From contig JAJYNF010000169.1 of the NCBI GenBank assembly GCA_021786455.1, forward strand, positions 1 to 15,902: a DNA stretch of 15,902 nucleotides, in the 5' to 3' direction. Below are positions 7,499 to 14,548 of the stretch, in pieces (the stretch's first letter is position 1; every line of letters starts with the position of its first letter). A program made the position numbers and the translations under genes. Below the pieces are notes generated by a model, which searched no databases, was not told the origin of the DNA, and saw only the letters and a program-made list of their open reading frames with translations. Origin of the DNA: Acidobacteriota bacterium. Lineage in GTDB: Bacteria; Acidobacteriota; Terriglobia; UBA7540.

Positions 7499-7503
7499 CC
7501 TGC

Positions 7504-7527
7504 TGGAGGCCCGATTCAGGGCCTCCA
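7504..7527. other. Strong intergenic RNA hairpin between the lipoprotein and TonB receptor genes
   Basis: GGAGGCCC (7505-7512) and GGGCCTCC (7519-7526) form a perfect 8-base stem around a GATTCA loop, and T7504/A7527 adds a ninth pair. It begins 6 bases after the lipoprotein stop and ends 29 bases before the receptor start. No T-tract follows, so it is more likely an mRNA-stabilising or processing element that separates expression of the two genes than a full terminator. Confidence 0.55.
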
Positions 7528-7556
7528 TGCTCAGACTTGCCAAAGGAACATCGTTC

Positions 7557-9404
7557 ATGAAGAGGCTTCCTCGCCCGGCGTGCGGGCTTTTGTGCGCGGT
7601 GGCCTTTGCGCCCTGGCTGAAAGCGCAAAGCAAGCCCAGCAAAAAACCTCGCCCGCATCATCAGCCCAAGCAAACCATCATCGTCACGGGGGTTTACCGC
7701 CCCATTCCGTTGCACGAAGCCGACCGATCCATTGATGTGATTGACGTGAAGTCGCAAGCGTTGCTGACCAACGCGCTGGTGGACTTGATGCGACAAGACT
7801 CCTCAGTGGATCTTCAAGAGCGCGGCCCCGACGGGACGCAGGCGGACGTCTCCATTCGAGGGGGAACGTTCGAGCAGACGCTCATTCTGCTCGACGGCTG
7901 GCGCATGAATGACGTTCAGAGCGGTCATCATGACATGGACCTTCCCATCGCCCTGCAGGCCGTCTCGAGCATTCAAATTCTTCACGGCTCCGGAACAACC
8001 CTCTACGGTTCCGACGCTGTCGGCGGCGTCGTCAACTTTGTGACTGCCACGCCTCGCGAGACCGAATTGAATCTTCAGGGAGCGGTCGGCAATTTTGGGA
8101 TTAACCAACAGGCCGGCACGTTCAGCTTTGCCGAACCGAATTTTGGCGAAGAGCTGGATTTCTCCCGCGACTTCTCAACGGGCTTTATGCCCGACCGCGA
8201 TTACCGGAACCTTGCCCTCGATTCCATCACCGAGGCGCACACCTCGCTCGGCGCGACTCAGATTCTTCTGGCCCACAACGACCGACCCTTCGGCGCCAAT
8301 CAGTTCTACGGCAACTTCAATTCCTGGGAGCACACTCGCACTTGGTTCGCCGGCGTGCGTCAGGACTTGGGCCGTCACAATGAAATCTCGTTTGCCTTTC
8401 GCCGGCATACGGATTTCTTTGTCCTCTATCGCAATCGGCCGTCGTTCTACGCGAATCATCACGCGGATCGCAGCTACCAACTGACTTGGCGCAATTGGCG
8501 ACGCCTCTCTTCGAATACGCGTCTCTATCTAGGCTTGGCCGGTTATCGAGAGTCAATCCGCAGCAACAACCTGGGAGTGCACCTCCGCAATCGCGCCGCA
8601 GGTTACGCCGCGCTGGACGTGCGGCCCTGGCGCCGCTTTACCTTCACGGTCGGCGCGCGGGAGGAAACTTACGGCACTCTTCATGGCGAGTTCTGCCCTT
8701 CCTTGAGCGGAGGTTATTGGATCAATGCTCATTGGCAATGGCGAGCCGCCGTGGAGCGGGCGTTTCGGTTGCCAACCTTCACGGACCTTTACTACCACGA
8801 CCCGGCCAACGTCGGGAATCCGAATCTGAAACCGGAGCGTGCGTGGAACTACGAGACGGGTTTCGACTGGTATCCCAGCGGTCGCCTTGCCGCGCATCTC
8901 ACGCTCTTTGAGCGTCAGGAGCGTGATGGAATTGATTACGCCCGCACGCCCGGCAGCAGCGTTTGGCAGGCCATGAACGTTGACAACGTGACCTTTCGAG
9001 GCGTGGAGCTTGCCGTGGGTAAACACTTTCGCCGTTCTCAACAGCTCCAATGGAGCTATACCGGGCTTAAAGGATCGCGCGCTCCCTTGCAGATTCTCCA
9101 ATCTCGTTATCTATTCAACTATTTGGTCAACTCCACCGAATGGACTTGGCTCGGAGCGTTGCCGGGCGGCCTGATCGGCCGCTCGAGATTCGGCATCCTC
9201 GAGCGAATTCATCAGCGGCCCTACGTTTTGTGGGGCGCTGACATCGCCCGCGCGCGCGGACGCTTGCGCCCGTTTGTGAGAGTTTCGAATCTGACCAACA
9301 CGTTTTATGAAGAAGTCGCTGGTGTGCCAATGCCGGGGCGAACGATTGTTGTGGGAATGCAAATTCAGGTTTTTCGCCGAAAATCCCAGATGAGATCCAA
9401 TTGA
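7557..9404 (+). CDS. TonB-dependent outer-membrane receptor (BtuB/CirA type)
   Basis: This 615-aa outer-membrane, energy-coupled importer has a signal peptide MKRLPRPACGLLCAVAFAPWLKAQ and then a basic linker. A TonB-box-like QTIIVTG segment (about 38-44) follows. The plug domain has conserved features DVSIRGGTFEQTLILLDG, LPIALQAVSSIQILHGSG and LYGSDAVGGVVNFVT, followed by a beta-barrel rich in alternating aromatic segments and the receptor motif AFRLPTFTDLYY...NPNLKPERAWNYE. ATG 7557 is chosen because it directly opens the signal peptide and AAAGGAA (7542-7548) lies 8 bases before it; an in-frame ATG at 7527 would place ten residues ahead of the signal. The barrel's last strand (TIVVGMQIQVF) is followed by nine extra residues, whereas such proteins usually end at the terminal Phe. 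The ligand is unknown; cluster context favours a sugar or glycoside over vitamin B12. Confidence 0.92.
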   Translation: MKRLPRPACGLLCAVAFAPWLKAQSKPSKKPRPHHQPKQTIIVTGVYRPIPLHEADRSIDVIDVKSQALLTNALVDLMRQDSSVDLQERGPDGTQADVSIRGGTFEQTLILLDGWRMNDVQSGHHDMDLPIALQAVSSIQILHGSGTTLYGSDAVGGVVNFVTATPRETELNLQGAVGNFGINQQAGTFSFAEPNFGEELDFSRDFSTGFMPDRDYRNLALDSITEAHTSLGATQILLAHNDRPFGANQFYGNFNSWEHTRTWFAGVRQDLGRHNEISFAFRRHTDFFVLYRNRPSFYANHHADRSYQLTWRNWRRLSSNTRLYLGLAGYRESIRSNNLGVHLRNRAAGYAALDVRPWRRFTFTVGAREETYGTLHGEFCPSLSGGYWINAHWQWRAAVERAFRLPTFTDLYYHDPANVGNPNLKPERAWNYETGFDWYPSGRLAAHLTLFERQERDGIDYARTPGSSVWQAMNVDNVTFRGVELAVGKHFRRSQQLQWSYTGLKGSRAPLQILQSRYLFNYLVNSTEWTWLGALPGGLIGRSRFGILERIHQRPYVLWGADIARARGRLRPFVRVSNLTNTFYEEVAGVPMPGRTIVVGMQIQVFRRKSQMRSN

Positions 9405-9427
9405 CGGCGCGGACCCTGAGGTATGCT
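9401..9427 (+). promoter_or_regulatory. Weak candidate promoter of the ACT-domain gene
   Basis: TTGACG (9401-9406, overlapping the receptor stop codon) is followed after 15 bases by TATGCT (9422-9427). The boxes match well at five and four positions, but the spacer is shorter than the usual 16-18. If real, transcription would start near 9434, giving a leader of about 43 nt. Confidence 0.35.
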
Positions 9428-9476
9428 GGTTTCAGCGGATGGCTGAAGCAAGTGTGGAGGAATGGGAGGACCCGCT

Positions 9477-9875
9477 GTGCGGAGAACCAAGCAAATTACG
9501 GCGTGGGTTGAGAACCGCCCTACCCAATTGGCGCGGCTGGCCAAGGCTCTGGCAAAAGCCAAGATCAACATTACGGCTTTCGCGGCTTATGGCGCGGGAA
9601 GCGAAAGCCCGGTTCGGCTGTTGGTCAAAAACCCGGCGAAGGCCCGCAAAGCGATTCAGCCGCTCGGCGTGCGGGTGACGGAGGAAGATGTGCTTCGCCT
9701 GACCTTGCCGGAAAAGCCCGGCCAGCTCGCTGCGATCGCCGAACGGCTGGCCGAGCAGAATATCAACATCGAATACGCTTATGAAACTGTTGCCGCGCGC
9801 GCGAAGCAGGCTGACCTAGTCCTCGCGGTATCCGACCTGGCCGGGGCGATGAAAGCCCTGCGCGGATTTCACTGA
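9477..9875 (+). CDS. Tandem ACT-domain amino-acid-binding protein
   Basis: This 132-aa cytoplasmic protein is made almost entirely of two ACT domains: residues about 6-62 (KQITAWVENRPTQLARLAKALAKAKINITAFAAYG) and about 72-130 (LRLTLPEKPGQLAAIAERLAEQNINIEYAYE). Each shows the ACT pattern of a strand, Pro-x-Gln-Leu loop, helix and I-N-I strand. ACT domains bind small ligands, usually amino acids, and the stand-alone double-ACT form is common but of unassigned role. GTG 9477 is preferred because GGGAGGA (9464-9470) lies 6 bases upstream and homologues start close to KQITVWVEN. The ATG at 9462 would have its GGAGG only one base away. It is not an obvious member of the sugar cluster and converges on the acyl-CoA dehydrogenase gene. 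Confidence 0.85.
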   Translation: MRRTKQITAWVENRPTQLARLAKALAKAKINITAFAAYGAGSESPVRLLVKNPAKARKAIQPLGVRVTEEDVLRLTLPEKPGQLAAIAERLAEQNINIEYAYETVAARAKQADLVLAVSDLAGAMKALRGFH

Positions 9876-9890
9876 TATCACGGGTGCCTG

Positions 9891-9923
9891 GAGCGCCGGT
9901 GTCCTCGCCGCACTTCGGCGCTC
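9891..9923. terminator. Inverted repeat at the convergent gene ends (possible bidirectional terminator)
   Basis: GAGCGCC (9891-9897) pairs perfectly with GGCGCTC (9917-9923) across a 19-base loop. It lies in the 46-base gap between the convergent ACT and acyl-CoA dehydrogenase genes and overlaps the stop codon of the latter. There is no T-tract on either side, so intrinsic termination is uncertain. Confidence 0.35.
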
Positions 9924-11700
9924 ACGCGAACGGGTAATGCTTCATCTCGAGCGCGCGGTCGGCGAGCCGTCGCTTGAGGCCGATCAGGTCGGGCGGTTCC
10001 CGCTTCAGGAATCGGCGCAGCCCGCCCCAGTAAGCACGTAATTCGTCGCCCTGGGCGATGCGGGCGAGTGCGCGGCGGCCTTGCATTTCCGCCTGGTCGG
10101 CGGCTTCATACGCGCACACTCGTAGCACCTCGATTTCGGGGGGCGCTTCGGGATCGTGGATCATTTTCTTCAACGCCCGCAGATAAGTGGTTTCCAAAGC
10201 GTAGGCTTCCATGACCAGATTACTCAGGGCGCTAGCGACCTCCTGTTCCTGGGAGAGAGCGGTCATATATTTCTGCGCCGCGAGACCGGCGACCAGGAGC
10301 GCCGTCTTCTTCAAGCCTTCCACCAGCGCGGCGGCGTCGCCAAGCGGCTGATTGTTCTCCGCCGGGGGCGTGGGGAGGCTGAGCATGTCATCCAGCAGCT
10401 TTCGTGCCGCCGACCAAAGCTCGAGCTCGCCCTTCAGGGCTCGCTTGACGAGCATATCCACGATGAGCAACCGATTAATTTCATTCGTGCCTTCAAAAAT
10501 ACGGTTTACGCGTTGATCGCGGAACGCCTTTTCGACTTCGTAATCGCTGGAAAAACCATAGCCGCCGTACACCTGGACGGTTTCGTCGGCCACGAAGTGG
10601 AGCGTTTCTGTTCCGATGACCTTCAGGATGGAGCACTCGATTGCATATTCTCGGAGAATGGCCATCGTGGCGTCGGCGGAGACCGGTGCCGCCGAACGCG
10701 CGCCCTCTAATGCGCGCTCAATCAAGCCGGCGATGCGGTACGAAATGCTCTCCGCGCCGTAGGTGCGCGCGATCATCTCACCGAGCTTCTCTTTAATCAG
10801 GCCGAAGTCGCCGATCCTTTGTCCAAAAGCCTCGCGCTCATTCGCCCAGCGAGCAGCCTCCGCGATCAAATATTTTGACGCCCCAACGCAGCCGGCGCCC
10901 AACTTGAGTCGCCCAAAATTGAGAATGTTGAACGCAATTCGGTGCCCTTCACCAATTTCACCGAGCACGTTCTCTACAGGCACGGGCGTGTTCTCAAAAT
11001 GAACCGCGGTGGTGGAAGCTCCTCGGATGCCCATCTTATGTTCTTCCGCGCCGGGTGAGACGCCGGGAAAGTTTCGCTCCACGATGAAGGCGGTAAATTT
11101 CTCCCCATCCACCTTGGCAAAGACGACGTACACGTCGGCGATGCCACCGTTGGTGACCCACATCTTAGACCCGTTGAGCAGATAGCAACGTCCCTCGGCG
11201 CTGAGAGAGGCGCGGGCTCTACAGTGCAGGGCATCCGAGCCTGAACTCGCCTCGCTCAACGCATACGCTCCCACCCATTCCCCCGCCGCGAGCCTGGGAA
11301 CGTATTTTTGTTTTTGCTCTTCCGTGCCAAACAGAGCGATGGGCAATATGCCGATGCCTGATTGAGCGCCGATCGTGGAAGCCCACGAACCGTTGCGAGC
11401 CATTTTTTCCGAAACAATGATGCTGGAAATCTTGTCGAGTTCCAGGCCGCCGTATCGCTGTGGCACGTCAGTCCCGCAGAGCCCGACCTCCGCGGCCTTC
11501 TTCAGTAATTCGCGCAGCAACCCAGGCTTTTTCTCCTCAATATCTTTCGACCGCGGCAGAATATCCCGCGACATAAACTGCTCCCCGGTTTCGGCGATTA
11601 GCCGGTGCTGGTCCGTAAGATCTTCGGGCGTGAAAACGTCTTCTGGCGCAGCAGCCTCAATCAGGAACGCGCCACCCTTCAACGTTATCCGACTCGTCAC
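9922..11700 (-). CDS. Acyl-CoA dehydrogenase, long VLCAD/ACAD9-like form
   Basis: This FAD enzyme of fatty-acid beta-oxidation introduces the alpha,beta double bond of acyl-CoA and passes electrons to ETF. The product is 592 aa against about 380 for the standard family, because of a helical C-terminal extension (about 425-592) like that of VLCAD/ACAD9. The helical N-terminal domain is about 30-140. The beta domain follows, with YALSEASSGSDA (146-157) and LNGSKMWVTNGG (175-186). The C-terminal helical domain holds QVYGGYGFSSDY (376-387) and RIFEGTNEINR (400-410), with Glu403 as the expected catalytic base. The start is a GTG at 11698-11700 with AGGGAGA at 11709-11715, 8 bases upstream. In animal enzymes the extension mediates membrane attachment and dimerisation; whether it does so here is unknown. 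No thiolase or hydratase neighbour is visible. Confidence 0.95.
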   Translation of the reverse strand: MTSRITLKGGAFLIEAAAPEDVFTPEDLTDQHRLIAETGEQFMSRDILPRSKDIEEKKPGLLRELLKKAAEVGLCGTDVPQRYGGLELDKISSIIVSEKMARNGSWASTIGAQSGIGILPIALFGTEEQKQKYVPRLAAGEWVGAYALSEASSGSDALHCRARASLSAEGRCYLLNGSKMWVTNGGIADVYVVFAKVDGEKFTAFIVERNFPGVSPGAEEHKMGIRGASTTAVHFENTPVPVENVLGEIGEGHRIAFNILNFGRLKLGAGCVGASKYLIAEAARWANEREAFGQRIGDFGLIKEKLGEMIARTYGAESISYRIAGLIERALEGARSAAPVSADATMAILREYAIECSILKVIGTETLHFVADETVQVYGGYGFSSDYEVEKAFRDQRVNRIFEGTNEINRLLIVDMLVKRALKGELELWSAARKLLDDMLSLPTPPAENNQPLGDAAALVEGLKKTALLVAGLAAQKYMTALSQEQEVASALSNLVMEAYALETTYLRALKKMIHDPEAPPEIEVLRVCAYEAADQAEMQGRRALARIAQGDELRAYWGGLRRFLKREPPDLIGLKRRLADRALEMKHYPFA

Positions 11701-11766
11701 TGTAGCTATCTCCCTTCGCCTCGCGCTATTTCCAGTGTACTCCAGCTCGTGAGCGGGCTCGGCTCA

Positions 11767-11796
11767 TTGCTGCATCCGATGCGGCTACGTTATACT
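11767..11796 (+). promoter_or_regulatory. Promoter of the riboflavin operon
   Basis: TTGCTG (11767-11772) and TATACT (11791-11796, five of six matches) are separated by 18 bases. The expected start near 11803 lies about 14 bases before the first stem of the FMN riboswitch, which is the right geometry for a riboswitch-led transcript. The promoter lies in the 116-base space between this operon and the divergent acyl-CoA dehydrogenase gene. Confidence 0.55.
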
Positions 11797-11816
11797 GGAT
11801 ATGGACAATTTAGGAA

Positions 11817-12001
11817 GACCTTCAGGGCAGGGTGAGGAAGGAGAGATATCTCCTCCCAATTCCCGATCGGCGGTAAAGCCCGCGAGGGGTATGAAGGTTC
11901 GGCGGAAAGAAGCTAGAAGCTCGCCGCCGGGCGCTTTACGAACAACCCCACGATCCAGTGAGATTCTGGAGCCGACGGTATAGTCCGGATGGAAGAAGGT
12001 C
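11817..12001 (+). ncRNA. FMN riboswitch (RFN element)
   Basis: This FMN-sensing leader of riboflavin genes lowers expression when FMN is abundant. The closing stem P1 is GACCTTC (11817-11823) with GAAGGTC (11995-12001). Inside, in order, are AGGGCAGGGTGA (11824-11835), AATTCCC (11858-11864), TCGGCGGT (11867-11874), AGCCCGCGAG (11877-11886), GATCCAGTGAGATTCTGG (11952-11969), AGCCGACGGT (11970-11979) and AGTCCGGATGGAAGAAGG (11982-11999). All of these match the conserved RFN core. Two parts are unusual. A 22-base hairpin insert (11836-11857) splits the normally short P2 loop. There is also a long variable arm (11886-11949), closed by GGGGT/ACCCC, with an inner CGGCGG/CCGCCG stem. It precedes ribE and so likely controls the whole ribE-ribH-ribBA-ribD operon. 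Confidence 0.96.
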
Positions 12002-12232
12002 CAGCCCCATCGTGCAAAAGGAGCCCTTTGGCTCGATTGCCACGTTGGAGTCAATACCCAGCGAGCCCTCCGCAAGGTTGGCCTGTCCTGAAGGAAAGTC
12101 CAAATACGAGAGTTACGAACGCCGGAGGGAACGCTCCCGGCACGGTTGGTTAGTTGCAACGTAGCTTGCGAAGTGTGCAAAGTTGCGGGGCGCGCTGCCG
12201 GGTGGGAGTCCGACGGTCAACCGAGAAGGGCC
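12002..12232 (+). promoter_or_regulatory. Riboswitch expression platform / leader upstream of ribE
   Basis: This is 231 bases of non-coding leader between the aptamer and ribE. A tight hairpin GAGCC-CTTT-GGCTC (12021-12034) follows the aptamer, and a second imperfect one spans about 12122-12142 (GCCGGAG...CTCCCGGC). Neither has a T-tract, so control of translation seems more likely than intrinsic termination. GCCCTT (12023-12028) could pair with AAGGGC (12226-12231), the ribosome binding region of ribE, and this pairing would compete with the first hairpin. This is a proposal from base pairing only. A frame running through the region into ribE lacks a ribosome binding site and is not counted as coding. 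Confidence 0.5.
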
Positions 12233-12817
12233 ATGTTTACGGGCATAGTTGAGGCGACGAGTCAGATTCTGCGAGTGCGTCAAGCAGCCGGCCAACTTCG
12301 GTTCGCGATTGCCCTGCCACGCGGGTGGAGGTTGCGAGAGGGTGAAAGCGTTTCTGTGGATGGTGTGTGCTCCACCGCGCAACACACCGACAGCCGTTGC
12401 TTTGAAGTTGTGTACATGCCCGAAACGCTTCGGAAGACGACCCTCGGCGAGCGGGCCGCTGGGCACCGGGTGAACCTTGAGCGAAGCCTGACCTTGCGCA
12501 GCCTCCTGGGTGGCCACCTGGTGATGGGTCATGTAGATACGACGGCTCCCATCGCCACCATCCGAGATGAGGGCTCGGCCGAAATTTATGAATTTACGAT
12601 TGCTCCACGATTCAGCCGCTACATTGTCAGCAAGGGTTCCATCGCTATTGATGGGACCAGTTTGACCGTAGTGGAGTCACGCTCGGGCCGGTTTTCGGTC
12701 TCCCTGCTCGAATACACGCTGCGTCGAACGACTCTCGGGGAGAAACGAGCCGGGGACCGCGTGAATATTGAAACCGATATATTGGCTAAATACATCGAAA
12801 AGCTGACGAATCATTAA
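12233..12817 (+). CDS. ribE: Riboflavin synthase, alpha subunit
   Basis: RibE converts two 6,7-dimethyl-8-ribityllumazine molecules into riboflavin plus the pyrimidinedione that RibH reuses. The 194-aa product has the classic duplicated lumazine-binding barrels: MFTGIVEATSQI to about residue 90, then GHLVMGHVDTTAPI to the C-terminal NIETDILAKYIEKL helix. The second half keeps the signature SIAIDGTSLTV. The matching site in the first half reads SVSVDGVCSTAQH, where most members have VCLTV. ATG 12233 starts exactly at the family's MFTGIVE, with GAGAAGGG at 12223-12230 just upstream. It is the first gene of the riboflavin operon behind the FMN riboswitch. Confidence 0.96.
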   Translation: MFTGIVEATSQILRVRQAAGQLRFAIALPRGWRLREGESVSVDGVCSTAQHTDSRCFEVVYMPETLRKTTLGERAAGHRVNLERSLTLRSLLGGHLVMGHVDTTAPIATIRDEGSAEIYEFTIAPRFSRYIVSKGSIAIDGTSLTVVESRSGRFSVSLLEYTLRRTTLGEKRAGDRVNIETDILAKYIEKLTNH

Positions 12818-13324
12818 ATGAGACCACGCCATGATGCGAGGGAAAAGGGCTCAACCCTGGAGGTAGCCCGCGCGTTAGCTCAGCGGGCGAGGGTGGCTAT
12901 TATTCGCTCCAATTTCCACCTTGAGATGACGGAACGGCTGGAGGCGAAGTGCTTGGAGACTCTGACCGGCGCGGGAATCCCCATGGAAAACATTGATCGG
13001 TTCGCCGTGCCCGGATGTTTGGAGATCCCCTGGGCGGCTCATCGGCTCGCCGTCCAAAAAAAATATGATCTTCTCATCGCGCTCGGAGTCGTCATTCGAG
13101 GAGACACATACCACTTCGACATCGTAGCGAACGAGTGCGCGCGAGGAACCATGCAGGTTTCCTTATCGCACGATGTTCCCATTGTCTTTGAAGTTCTGGC
13201 GACCTACAACCTGCGCGATGCCGCGCGACGCAGCGGAAACAATGCGCTCAACAAGGGGATTGAGGCTGGGCGGACGGCTTTGAGGTTGCTTGCCACGATG
13301 AGTGAAATCGCCGGGAAGGGATGA
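12818..13324 (+). CDS. ribH: 6,7-dimethyl-8-ribityllumazine synthase
   Basis: RibH condenses 5-amino-6-ribitylamino-uracil with 3,4-dihydroxy-2-butanone 4-phosphate to give the lumazine substrate of RibE. At 168 aa it fits the family (about 150-170). Hallmarks are RVAIIRSNFHLEMTERL (phosphate and ring-stacking Phe region), VPGCLEIP, ALGVVIRGDTYHFDIVANE (with the conserved catalytic-region His) and a C-terminal NNALNKGIEAGRTAL. About 20 non-conserved residues precede the fold. Its ATG follows the ribE stop with no gap (TAA at 12815-12817, ATG at 12818) and has no clear ribosome binding site, which suggests translational coupling to ribE. An internal start is possible but no better signal is seen. 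Confidence 0.94.
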   Translation: MRPRHDAREKGSTLEVARALAQRARVAIIRSNFHLEMTERLEAKCLETLTGAGIPMENIDRFAVPGCLEIPWAAHRLAVQKKYDLLIALGVVIRGDTYHFDIVANECARGTMQVSLSHDVPIVFEVLATYNLRDAARRSGNNALNKGIEAGRTALRLLATMSEIAGKG

Positions 13325-13327
13325 GCC

Positions 13328-14542
13328 ATGACAGAGTTTGTGAACGTCGAGCGCGCCCTCGGGGAAATTCGCCGAGGCCGAATGGTGATCGTGCGGGACA
13401 GCCTGGACCGAGAAAATGAAGCGGATTTGGTCATGGCCGCGCGAGAAGCCACCGCGCGGGATATTAACTTTATGATTAAGAAGGGCGGCGGGCTCATCTG
13501 CGTGGCCATCCACCGCGACCGCGCGACGAAATTGGGACTCGGGCCGATGGTGACCGCCGAAGACAACACAACGCCCTTCGGGTGCGACTTTACAGTCTCC
13601 GTGGATGCGCGACGCGGGGTGACCACTGGAATTTCCGCCGCTGACCGCGCCGCCACGGTGCGCCTGCTTGCTTCTCCCCTGGCTCGACCGCAGGATTTTA
13701 TCCGTCCCGGCCATATCTTTCCCGTGCGGGCGCGGGCGGGAGGGGTTCTGGCCCGGGCCGGGCACACCGAAGCTGCCGTAGATCTGGCCCGCCTGGCGGG
13801 CCTAACGCCCGTGGGCGTGATGTGCGAGATTCTGGATGCCCAAGGTCATCCCGCTCAAGCCAGGAGTGTGGCGCGCCTCGCCCGGCAATACCGACTCCGG
13901 GTGATCACCATTGAGGAACTAATTGAATTCCGCCGATATCACGAAAAGCTGGTCGAGCGGGTGGCCAGTGCCCAGCTTCCCACGGAGTTCGGAACCTTCG
14001 TCGCCCACGTGTACGAATGCCCCTCCCAGAATCGTCAGCACCTTGCCTTGGTAATGGGAAAGCCATCTCCCGATCGGCCGGCTTTGGTGCGAGTTCATTC
14101 GCAGTGCCTGACCGGCGACACCCTGCGCTCTCTCCGCTGCGACTGCCGCGAGCAACTCGCAACGGCCATGCGCAAAATTGGCGAGCAAGGCGAAGGGATC
14201 GTTGTTTATCTCAATCAGGAAGGGCGCGGCATCGGCTTGGCCAATAAGATTCGCGCTTACGCGCTTCAGGACCGAGGCCTCGACACCGTGCAGGCCAATG
14301 AACGCTTGGGTCTTCCCGCGGATATGCGGGATTACTCGGTAGGCGCTCAGATCCTGGCGGATTTGGGAGTTCGCAAAATGATGCTACTGACCAACAATCC
14401 CCACAAGGTCTCCGGCATCGAGCGGTATGGGCTACGCATTGTAAAGCGAGTCCCTCTGGAAATTCCTCCTCACGCCCACAACCGCGCCTATCTGAAGGTC
14501 AAGAAGGACAAACTCGGACACCTTCTCAGCAAGGTGCAGTAG
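13328..14542 (+). CDS. ribBA: Bifunctional 3,4-dihydroxy-2-butanone-4-phosphate synthase / GTP cyclohydrolase II
   Basis: This enzyme starts both arms of riboflavin synthesis. The N-terminal half (about 1-200) makes dihydroxybutanone phosphate from ribulose-5-phosphate, and the C-terminal half (about 210-404) opens GTP. The first domain has RDSLDRENEADLVMAA with the metal-binding Glu, TTGISAADRAATVR, RPGHIFPVRA and AGHTEAAVDLARLAG with the metal-binding His. The second has HSQCLTGDTLRSLRCDC with the three zinc Cys, YLNQEGRGIGLANKIRAYALQD and LLTNNPHKVSGIERYGL. Both domains keep their catalytic motifs, so both activities are expected. The start is 3 bases after the ribH stop, with AAGGG at 13316-13320 lying 7 bases before the ATG. 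Confidence 0.96.
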   Translation: MTEFVNVERALGEIRRGRMVIVRDSLDRENEADLVMAAREATARDINFMIKKGGGLICVAIHRDRATKLGLGPMVTAEDNTTPFGCDFTVSVDARRGVTTGISAADRAATVRLLASPLARPQDFIRPGHIFPVRARAGGVLARAGHTEAAVDLARLAGLTPVGVMCEILDAQGHPAQARSVARLARQYRLRVITIEELIEFRRYHEKLVERVASAQLPTEFGTFVAHVYECPSQNRQHLALVMGKPSPDRPALVRVHSQCLTGDTLRSLRCDCREQLATAMRKIGEQGEGIVVYLNQEGRGIGLANKIRAYALQDRGLDTVQANERLGLPADMRDYSVGAQILADLGVRKMMLLTNNPHKVSGIERYGLRIVKRVPLEIPPHAHNRAYLKVKKDKLGHLLSKVQ

Positions 14543-14548
14543 GCGCGC

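Noticed and set aside
7557..9404. Calling the TonB receptor btuB with vitamin B12 as ligand
   Set aside because: There is no cobalamin gene or cobalamin riboswitch nearby. Similarity in plug and barrel layout does not define the ligand.
10156..10710. 184-codon plus-strand open frame
   Set aside because: It is the mirror of the acyl-CoA dehydrogenase, whose catalytic motifs lie in the same DNA.
12146..12232. In-frame upstream extension of ribE
   Set aside because: The family starts at MFTGIVE (12233), which has its own ribosome binding site. The extension lies in the riboswitch leader.
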